Both the position numbers and the translations under genes were made by a program. A DNA stretch of 12,103 nucleotides from an uncultured Flavobacteriia bacterium (lineage in GTDB: Bacteria; Bacteroidota; Bacteroidia; Flavobacteriales_D; Crocinitomicaceae), in NCBI GenBank assembly GCA_903930085.1, contig CAIYXD010000412.1, positions 1-12,103 of the forward strand. Direction: 5' to 3'. Within the stretch, counting starts at the first letter, position 1; each line of letters starts with the position of its first letter. This document shows, piece after piece, positions 6,813 to 12,103 of this stretch. The notes beneath the pieces are model-generated. The model did not search any database. It was not told the origin of the DNA and was given only the letters and a program-made list of their open reading frames with translations.

Positions 6813-7493
6813 ATGAAAACATTTGCTTATTTCGGTATGATTTTTATCCTTTTCGGCTTTACTTCCTGCATCGAGATTATTGATGATATTACACTAAAAA
6901 ATGATGGAAGTGGGACGTTAAAATACTCCATTAATTTGAGCTCCAACAAGGTGAAAATTAATTCTATTTTGGCATTGGATAGCTTGGAAAACAAAAAAGT
7001 ACCATCCATCGCAGAAATTGAAGCAGAAATCATTTCTTTCAAAAACAAATTAGACGCAAAAACAGGCATAAGCCAAGTCATAGTTGACTATAATTTCACA
7101 GATTTCATTTTCAAAATCCAATGTGACTTTACAAGTGTCAGCGCTCTGCAAACCGCAATTAAAGAAGTTGTTCAAGAGCTGAGCAAAGAAAAAAACATGC
7201 CTGAATTGGACCATAATTGGTTGAGTTGGGATGGCACAAAAATAGTGCGCTCTATTCCAGATATTACGACTAAAAGAGTGAATGAATTAAAACCGGAAGA
7301 CATTGAATTATTGAAAACGGGAAATTACACTTCGATTTCTAGATTCGAACGAATGGTCGAAAAATTTGATAACCCGAGTGCTACTTTATCTAAAAACAAA
7401 TTGGCGGTTATGATTCGAACCAATCCCTACGCTCTTTCGCAAAATTCAAATATCTTGGAAAATACAATCTATCTTTCCCCAATCAAAAATTAG
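6813..7493 (+). CDS. Putative lipoprotein of unknown function with DGSG beta motif
   Basis: The 226-residue product has a lipoprotein signal peptide: MKTFAYFGMIFILFGFTSC, a charged start, a hydrophobic core, and a lipobox-like FTSC with Cys19 as the lipidation site. The mature start, CIEIIDDITLKNDGSGTLKY, has two early Asp and an EITL-x-DGSGT-type strand-turn-strand like that at the start of LppM-type lipoprotein domains; this is a weak likeness judged by eye. The middle (about 65-125) is mixed helix and strand, with a second region, LSWDGTKIVRSIPD, near 145. No catalytic motif is seen. It precedes two exported proteins on the same strand with a 62-nt gap that holds a -7 box, so it may be co-regulated with them rather than strictly in one operon. 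Confidence 0.75.
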   Translation: MKTFAYFGMIFILFGFTSCIEIIDDITLKNDGSGTLKYSINLSSNKVKINSILALDSLENKKVPSIAEIEAEIISFKNKLDAKTGISQVIVDYNFTDFIFKIQCDFTSVSALQTAIKEVVQELSKEKNMPELDHNWLSWDGTKIVRSIPDITTKRVNELKPEDIELLKTGNYTSISRFERMVEKFDNPSATLSKNKLAVMIRTNPYALSQNSNILENTIYLSPIKN

Positions 7494-7507
7494 AGACTTT
7501 ATTTTTG

Positions 7508-7515
7508 TAATTTTG
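7508..7515 (+). promoter_or_regulatory. Bacteroidota -7 box (TAATTTTG) before the two-gene envelope operon
   Basis: TAATTTTG matches TAnnTTTG exactly and lies 40 nt before the ATG at 7556, in the gap after the lipoprotein gene. No clear -33 TTTG is present at the usual spacing. The surrounding bases are very AT-rich, so a chance match is possible. Confidence 0.4.
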
Positions 7516-7555
7516 TATTATAATTAATTTTAATATAGTGATAGAACGCTTTCCT

Positions 7556-9424
7556 ATGAAATTATACTCTTTAATTTTCTGCCTGGTTTTGGGCAACTTG
7601 GTTTTTTCACAGCAATCAGAAGATTTGATCCCAAAAGATGCGGTAACCGTATTCAGTATCAACAATATTTCCTTGTTACAAAAAATTTCAATGGATGATT
7701 TGGTGCGCTACGAATTCATGGAAGAAGTTCAACAAGAATTATTTGACGGTTCAACCTCTGGAAAAACATTGAAAGATTCCGGTATTGATTTCAACCAAAA
7801 ATTAAACGTTTTTTATGGTCGCGGAGATGCATATGAAGTTTCTGGCTTTACCTTCGGAATCAAAAACAAAGAAGAATTATTTCAAGTTTTCGATGATTTT
7901 GAAAAGATTGAAAGCTCCTACCCTGGTGTTGAATTTTACAGCTCTTACTTCAACAATTTAATCATCCGTGGAAACTCTGCATTGTTAATTCGTGTCGAGC
8001 CTACCATGGAAAAAGTGGATGAAGTAACGGATTCTATTTGGTATGCAAGAGGAAATGAAGATCCTTGGTCCATGTACGATTATGAGGAGGAAAGTGAAGC
8101 CGATTCTACATACCAAGAAATTTTAGAGGAGGAAATTTTTGAAGAAATGGAAGAGGAAGACAAGCCTGTTTCCAATTATGATTTTCCAGATGCTGAGGAA
8201 GATCCAAACCAAAAGAATTATTACGAATTGCGCGATAGTGTGCAAGTGCAAATGCAAATGGGCTTCTTGAAAACGCTGTGCGATGAATTACTCGTTAAAA
8301 AAATAAGCCTTTCAGACTTTGACCCTAGATTTGCAAAGCAATTGACCCACACTTCTGAAGGAATTTTTTACCTGGATAATTCTAGAAATTTAGAAAAAGC
8401 AAAAGGTCTATGGTATTTTCAAACCATGTTTCCATCCTTATATGTCGATTTAAAAAATCTATATTCGGAAAACGTTTTACTTGGAGATCTTCTGTTGAAA
8501 GAAAATTCAGTTGAGTTTTTAATGGAAGCACATTATGGGGAAGAATTAGGGTCGATTTATGAAAAAATGAATGACTCGAAGTTTGACAAAAACATATTGA
8601 AATATATTCACAACGATAATACAGCATATTTTACCTACAACATCGACTTGCGTGAGGCATATGAACAAGCATATAAAATAATAATGCCAATCTTGACGGA
8701 TGAGCGAAATGCACAAATGTCAGCAAATGTCCTTACAATTGAATTGTTAAACGAATTCATTAATAAGGATGCACTCTTCGGAACGTATAAAGGAAGTTTG
8801 TTTGGAACGTTTAATGGGATTAAAAAAATTAAAACCAAAAAAATAATCTTCACCTATGATGAAGAGTTTAACTACATAGAAGAAGAAACGGAAGCCGAAG
8901 AAGATATGCCGATTTTTACGCTTGGATTCACAACCGATCGTGGAGACATTCCTGAAAAGGTCTTGAAACACCTTTCCCGTCTTACTTCTCGCTTTGAAAA
9001 CAAAGGAAATTATTGGGTTTACGAAAATGCCATTCTAGAATCAGCACCATTGTATATGATCAATAAAAACGGACTTTTCATTTTTACAAATGACGAAGAC
9101 TTGGCTATAAATCACGCAAATGGATACGGTAAAGAAGCATTATCGAAAAAGGATTCCAAAAAGTCTAAGAAAAGTGGTTTCGTTTATGGGATGATTGATT
9201 GGGCGCAAGCAATTGAGCGGTTTCCACGCGACTTTTTCAATGCGGAACAAAATGCAATTATCGACGCAATGCGCGGCAAAACAGGCACTATGGAGTTGAC
9301 GAGTTCGAAAACCTCTGCAGAAAAAACCAACTTTAAACTGGTTTATAATTTCGAAGGAATATATGATAATTCCGGAAAATATTTGTTAGACCTTTTGAAC
9401 AGTGTTTACGTAATCTCCAAATAG
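7556..9424 (+). CDS. Exported protein of unknown function, DUF4836/DUF3352-like, with acidic inserts
   Basis: The 622-residue product has a signal peptide (MKLYSLIFCLVLGNLVFS, then QQ) and opens SEDLIPKDAVTVFSINNISL. That opening (exported, then IPxDA-V-x-x-SINxxSLLxK) resembles Bacteroidota DUF4836 and DUF3352-type proteins; the match is by eye only. Repeated elements pair a helix with a NGLFIFTNDED-type strand hairpin (501-515). Two acidic inserts are present: 168-217, with 23 Asp/Glu in 50 residues, and 435-450 (DEEFNYIEEETEAEED). A Lys-rich stretch, KKDSKKSKK, is near 531-539. No enzyme motif is visible. A GTG start at 7538 would place six polar residues (VIERFP) before the signal peptide, so the ATG at 7556 is preferred. 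The next gene is 12 nt downstream and appears to be a diverged paralogue, so the two probably work together in the periplasm or outer envelope. Confidence 0.75.
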   Translation: MKLYSLIFCLVLGNLVFSQQSEDLIPKDAVTVFSINNISLLQKISMDDLVRYEFMEEVQQELFDGSTSGKTLKDSGIDFNQKLNVFYGRGDAYEVSGFTFGIKNKEELFQVFDDFEKIESSYPGVEFYSSYFNNLIIRGNSALLIRVEPTMEKVDEVTDSIWYARGNEDPWSMYDYEEESEADSTYQEILEEEIFEEMEEEDKPVSNYDFPDAEEDPNQKNYYELRDSVQVQMQMGFLKTLCDELLVKKISLSDFDPRFAKQLTHTSEGIFYLDNSRNLEKAKGLWYFQTMFPSLYVDLKNLYSENVLLGDLLLKENSVEFLMEAHYGEELGSIYEKMNDSKFDKNILKYIHNDNTAYFTYNIDLREAYEQAYKIIMPILTDERNAQMSANVLTIELLNEFINKDALFGTYKGSLFGTFNGIKKIKTKKIIFTYDEEFNYIEEETEAEEDMPIFTLGFTTDRGDIPEKVLKHLSRLTSRFENKGNYWVYENAILESAPLYMINKNGLFIFTNDEDLAINHANGYGKEALSKKDSKKSKKSGFVYGMIDWAQAIERFPRDFFNAEQNAIIDAMRGKTGTMELTSSKTSAEKTNFKLVYNFEGIYDNSGKYLLDLLNSVYVISK

Positions 9425-9436
9425 AACACGCAAAAC

Positions 9437-10765
9437 ATGTTCAAAAAGATTTCCTTAATTTTTATTTTAGCAATTGCTTTAGCTGCGTTTTTGGTTTTAC
9501 GCCCCTATATTTTTAAAAAAACCGAAGCGCCCTTAATTGTGGACAGATTACCAGAAGCGGATTTTCTAGGTCGCGCCTATATCCTAGACGTTGCAAGAGA
9601 AACAAGTGGTATGTTATTTTACCACAAAGTGCCATTTCGAGATCTTTTTTCGTACGAGTTCTTGTTGAGTCAAGGGAAAATGTATGGGTTAAATTTACAA
9701 AATCCCGCATATCTATTCGCCAATGAGACTGGAAATTGGGGTGCTATCATTGAGGTTAGTGATAGTTCAAAGATTTTAGAAGGAATTGAACGATTGCGAA
9801 AGTTTGTCGACATTAAAGACACCTTTATGAACAACCAAAAGGTGTTTCAAATCAAAAAAGAAAATGGGTATCTGACCTACAGTAATAATTATTTGTTCAT
9901 CTATAAAGGTGCTAATTTCAATGCTGCCTTTAACCGTGTGACGCAAGCAAAATATGGTGATTATTCACCTGCTTGGAAGTCATTTTTAACGGAAAAACAA
10001 TTCAAGGATGAGAAATTAGTCCTCTATTCGAACTGGCGAAAATTAAAAGAAAATGGCGTGGAAACAGCAATTTTTGCCCATGACAGTGACTCTGTAAGTT
10101 TTAGTTTATTGGCATACGTTCGAAATAAAAATCCTTTGAATATTTCCATGAAAAAGGAAGGATTAAATCTAAAATCCGGCGAATTCACAAATAAAATGCT
10201 GAACGTTCACTTGGACATTTCGAAACTGCGCAATTCACCAGAAGATCCTTTGTATAAATGGCTGGTGAAAATAGGAAAGAAAGTTAGTTTCCCAACTGTT
10301 GGATTTTTAGAAGCTTGGGAAGGAGATCTTTCCATGCGATTAGGCGGTTACCAACTCGTAAAAGAAACCTATATTGAATCTGTTTTGGACGATGACTTTA
10401 ATATCAGTGAAGTTGTAAAGGAAAAAGAAGTCAAAATTCCGGGGTTTTCGGTGCTATTTTCAGTAAATAAAAATGGCAGAAAATTAATTAACCAACTTTT
10501 ATCAAAAGGGATCCTCACCAAAGAAGATGGACTTTACCGGTTCTTGTATTCTCCGCAACTTAAAATGAGAAATACTGGCGATTATTTCATTTTCCATAGT
10601 GGCCAATTTACACCAAAAACAGAAAGCCATGGCGATAATTCTGGTATTTGGACACAAAATGGTACAAAAGTGGAATTTAGTTTAGATTCCGTAAGTAAAC
10701 ATGAGATTTTTGGAAATATTTATATTCCAATTGATCGAATTTTAAAACGCAACAGATTCTTATAA
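9437..10765 (+). CDS. N-terminally membrane-anchored protein of unknown function, diverged paralogue of the preceding gene
   Basis: The 442-residue product starts with an uncleaved-looking anchor (MFKKISLIFILAIALAAFLVLRPYIFKK, no clear cleavage site), so it is probably held in the inner membrane with the rest in the periplasm. The soluble part opens LIVDRLPEADFLGRAYILDV and shares layout with the preceding protein. Near 137-157 it has VFQIKK-NGYLTYSNNYLFIYKG, where the neighbour has VEFYSSYFNNLIIRGNSALLI. Near 375-392 it has LKMRNTGDYFIFHSGQF, where the neighbour has LYMINKNGLFIFTNDED. It lacks the acidic inserts. Bacteroidota DUF4836/DUF3352-like proteins are the nearest thing I recognise. 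It is translated 12 nt after the previous stop and is probably in the same operon. The function is unknown. Confidence 0.75.
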   Translation: MFKKISLIFILAIALAAFLVLRPYIFKKTEAPLIVDRLPEADFLGRAYILDVARETSGMLFYHKVPFRDLFSYEFLLSQGKMYGLNLQNPAYLFANETGNWGAIIEVSDSSKILEGIERLRKFVDIKDTFMNNQKVFQIKKENGYLTYSNNYLFIYKGANFNAAFNRVTQAKYGDYSPAWKSFLTEKQFKDEKLVLYSNWRKLKENGVETAIFAHDSDSVSFSLLAYVRNKNPLNISMKKEGLNLKSGEFTNKMLNVHLDISKLRNSPEDPLYKWLVKIGKKVSFPTVGFLEAWEGDLSMRLGGYQLVKETYIESVLDDDFNISEVVKEKEVKIPGFSVLFSVNKNGRKLINQLLSKGILTKEDGLYRFLYSPQLKMRNTGDYFIFHSGQFTPKTESHGDNSGIWTQNGTKVEFSLDSVSKHEIFGNIYIPIDRILKRNRFL

Positions 10766-10781
10766 CCTGAGTTCGATTATT

Positions 10782-10802
10782 ACTTAAACAACTGTTTTAA
10801 GT
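10782..10802. terminator. Weak convergent hairpin at the 10765/10784 junction
   Basis: ACTTAAA (10782-10788) pairs with TTTAAGT (10796-10802) across a short loop, in the space between two convergent genes and over the last codons of the - strand gene. The stem is AT-rich and there is no T-run beyond it, so a bidirectional terminator is only a possibility. Confidence 0.25.
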
Positions 10803-11665
10803 GCCGCTTTCACATCTGCAAAAAGAAATTCAAAACCGGTTGATTTTATCTTTTCATTGGAAGCTTTCAAGCCTTTTAACAAGATAATAGACATTTCTCC
10901 AAAAAGTAATCGCATCATAAAAGCTGGAACTGCTGGAAACCAAAAAGGCTTTTGCAAAACTTTCGCAAGATTTTTTGTGAATTCTAAATTGCTACAAGTT
11001 CCCGCTAAAGCATTGTAAGCCCCATCCAATTGAAATTCTATTACATGTGCAAATAAACGCGACAAATCGTCCGCATGGATCCAGCACATGGTTTGATCAC
11101 CAGTTCCCAAAGCTGAACCGATTCCAAATTTAACTGGTGGTAACATTTTCTGCAAGGCGCCACCTTCTTTTGCCAGCACCACAGCAGTTCTAATCTTTGT
11201 TACCTTACAAGTACCTTGGAAAAGGTCTGCACTTTCTTCCCAATCTTTCACCAATTGCGAGATATAATCTTTTCCAAAAGAATCGTCTTCAACAAAGCAT
11301 TTTTCAGGATCTTCAAATCCGTATGCATTTATTCCAGACGAGGTAATAAACTGTTCCAAATTTGGCATTTCACTTGCCTTTTGAAATAGAAATGTATTTG
11401 TGCCAATACGAGATTGGTGTAATTCTTTCTTTCTAGCAGTTGACCAGCGCTTATCGGCAATTCCAGCACCACTCAAATTAATTAGAACTTGAATTTCCTT
11501 TAATCTACTTTCGTCTATCTTTCCTTCCGCAGAATTCCAAAAAAATTGTCCTTCTCCTTTTGGATTACGCGATAAAACGGAAACGGTATGGCCTTTCTCC
11601 TTTAAAATAGAAACTAACTTAGAACCAACTAAACCGGTTCCTCCTGCAATAAGAATATTTTTCAT
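10784..11665 (-). CDS. TIGR01777-family NAD(P)-dependent epimerase (YfcH-like SDR)
   Basis: The 293-residue product opens MKNILIAGGTGLVGSKL, with the GGxGxxG dinucleotide loop at 8-14. It then shows the family's NLSGAGIADKRWS and SRIGTN segments (about 67-89), SSGINAYG (the SDR Tyr region), ALGTGDQTMCWIHADDLSRLF (about 186-206), and a C-terminal DUF1731-type tail, VPAFMMRLLFGEMSIILLKG through the end. The length is typical (about 300). It belongs to the extended/atypical SDR group; the substrate is unknown for nearly all members. The cell location is the cytoplasm. A GTG start at 11674 would add MIL; I chose the ATG at 11665 because the first beta strand starts immediately after it, as in the family. 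The gene faces the envelope operon convergently with an 18-nt gap and lies 89 nt downstream of the acetyltransferase gene. Confidence 0.9.
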   Translation of the reverse strand: MKNILIAGGTGLVGSKLVSILKEKGHTVSVLSRNPKGEGQFFWNSAEGKIDESRLKEIQVLINLSGAGIADKRWSTARKKELHQSRIGTNTFLFQKASEMPNLEQFITSSGINAYGFEDPEKCFVEDDSFGKDYISQLVKDWEESADLFQGTCKVTKIRTAVVLAKEGGALQKMLPPVKFGIGSALGTGDQTMCWIHADDLSRLFAHVIEFQLDGAYNALAGTCSNLEFTKNLAKVLQKPFWFPAVPAFMMRLLFGEMSIILLKGLKASNEKIKSTGFEFLFADVKAALKTVV

Positions 11666-11688
11666 AAGAATCACTATTACTAAAAAAA

Positions 11689-11696
11689 CAAATCTG
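11689..11696 (-). promoter_or_regulatory. Possible -7 box for the epimerase gene
   Basis: On the - strand this reads CAGATTTG, one base from TAnnTTTG, 23 nt before the ATG at 11665. The position is right but the first base is off. The rest of the 89-nt gap (11666-11754) shows nothing else. Confidence 0.2.
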
Positions 11697-11754
11697 TAGG
11701 AAAATGGTTTAAATTCTAGGGGAGAATAGGAAATAAATTATCCGAATAACAGAA

Positions 11755-12103
11755 TCAAAAGAAATATCGACCGTTTATCCATTCAGGATCTAAATGTGCT
11801 TTTTTCTTCTCGTAAAAATTCAAAGCGGGCGTATTCCAATCCAAAACTTGCCAATCCATGCGTTTTACACCGCGTTCCCTCGCAAGAGAAACTACCGCAT
11901 CGAATAGCTGCGAACCGATACCAGCTCCTCTAAATTCAGGTAAAACAAAAAAATCTTCCAAATACAAACATTTTCCTTTCCACGTGGAATAATTGGTGTA
12001 AAAAAGTGCAAAACCGATAATTTTTTCATCCACTTCCGCTACAAATGCGTCGCAAATTTTTTCGTCGAATAAATGAACTCCTAAATCGTGGGCTGTATTA
12101 ACA
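11755..12103 (-). CDS. GNAT N-acetyltransferase, diamine/spermidine acetyltransferase (SSAT)-like, N-terminus outside window
   Basis: The frame is open to the right edge: upstream of the in-frame GTG at 12033 it encodes 23 more complete residues (VNTAHDLGVHLFDEKICDAF...) with no stop, so the gene is 5'-truncated and 12033 is not the start. The visible 115 residues hold the GNAT core: a strand pair, IIGFALFYTNYSTWKGKCLY, then LEDFFVLPEFRGAGIGSQLF, with the acetyl-CoA loop R-G-A-G-I-G, then WQVLDWNTPALNFYEKKKAH with the conserved Asn and Tyr. LYLEDFFV plus WNxPAxxFY is characteristic of SSAT-type enzymes, which acetylate polyamines or related diamines and amino acids such as thialysine. The usual Gly-Ala after NFYxxx is replaced by KKAH. 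About 40-45 N-terminal residues are probably missing. It acts in the cytoplasm and is on the same strand as the epimerase gene. Confidence 0.88.
   Translation of the reverse strand, partial: VNTAHDLGVHLFDEKICDAFVAEVDEKIIGFALFYTNYSTWKGKCLYLEDFFVLPEFRGAGIGSQLFDAVVSLARERGVKRMDWQVLDWNTPALNFYEKKKAHLDPEWINGRYFF

Noticed and set aside
7538..7555. GTG start for the 622-residue protein
   Set aside because: It would put a polar VIERFP stretch before a good signal peptide.
12031..12033. GTG as start of the acetyltransferase
   Set aside because: The frame continues open to the window edge and the GNAT fold needs the upstream N-terminal part.

Overview
The window looks like chromosomal DNA of a gliding-type Bacteroidota, most likely a member of the Flavobacteriales. 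The evidence is its AT-rich composition, a type IX secretion system (T9SS) type B cargo protein followed by a PorP/SprF-family protein, weak or absent Shine-Dalgarno sequences, and promoter boxes of the Bacteroidota form TAnnTTTG. I cannot name the species. I see no mobile element, tRNA, rRNA, CRISPR array or phage gene.

Region 1 (1-3782, + strand) is a surface-protein module. A large, repetitive Ig/PKD-like protein enters from the left edge already in frame and ends in a gliding-motility-associated (CHU_C, T9SS type B) sorting domain. It is followed 19 bases later by a PorP/SprF-family outer-membrane protein that carries an unusual periplasmic extension: a coiled coil plus a C-terminal SPOR-like domain. 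A 15-bp perfect hairpin closes this unit.

Region 2 (3800-6737) holds a D-2-hydroxyacid dehydrogenase (SerA-like) on +. It meets a three-gene - strand operon head to head. That operon, in order of transcription, is a RidA-family deaminase, a small two-TM TPR-like membrane protein with a Met-rich tail, and an RlmI-like class I RNA methyltransferase. The operon is very tight: a 3-nt gap, then a TAATG stop/start overlap. The convergent stop codons of the dehydrogenase and the methyltransferase share a TTAA palindrome.

Region 3 (6751-10765, + strand) is a run of three envelope proteins of unknown function: a lipoprotein with a DGSG-containing beta motif, a 622-residue exported protein with very acidic inserts, and a 442-residue N-terminally anchored protein. 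The last two look like diverged paralogues (DUF4836/DUF3352-like by eye) and are 12 nt apart. This is the least explained part of the window.

Region 4 (10782-12103, - strand) holds a TIGR01777-family SDR epimerase with a DUF1731-type tail, then an SSAT-like GNAT acetyltransferase whose N-terminus runs off the right edge.

Several starts are revised from the longest possible frames to internal ATGs (3833, 6650, 7556, 11665). The reasons are signal-peptide or Rossmann-strand position and promoter placement. All family assignments are from motif reading, not from database searches.
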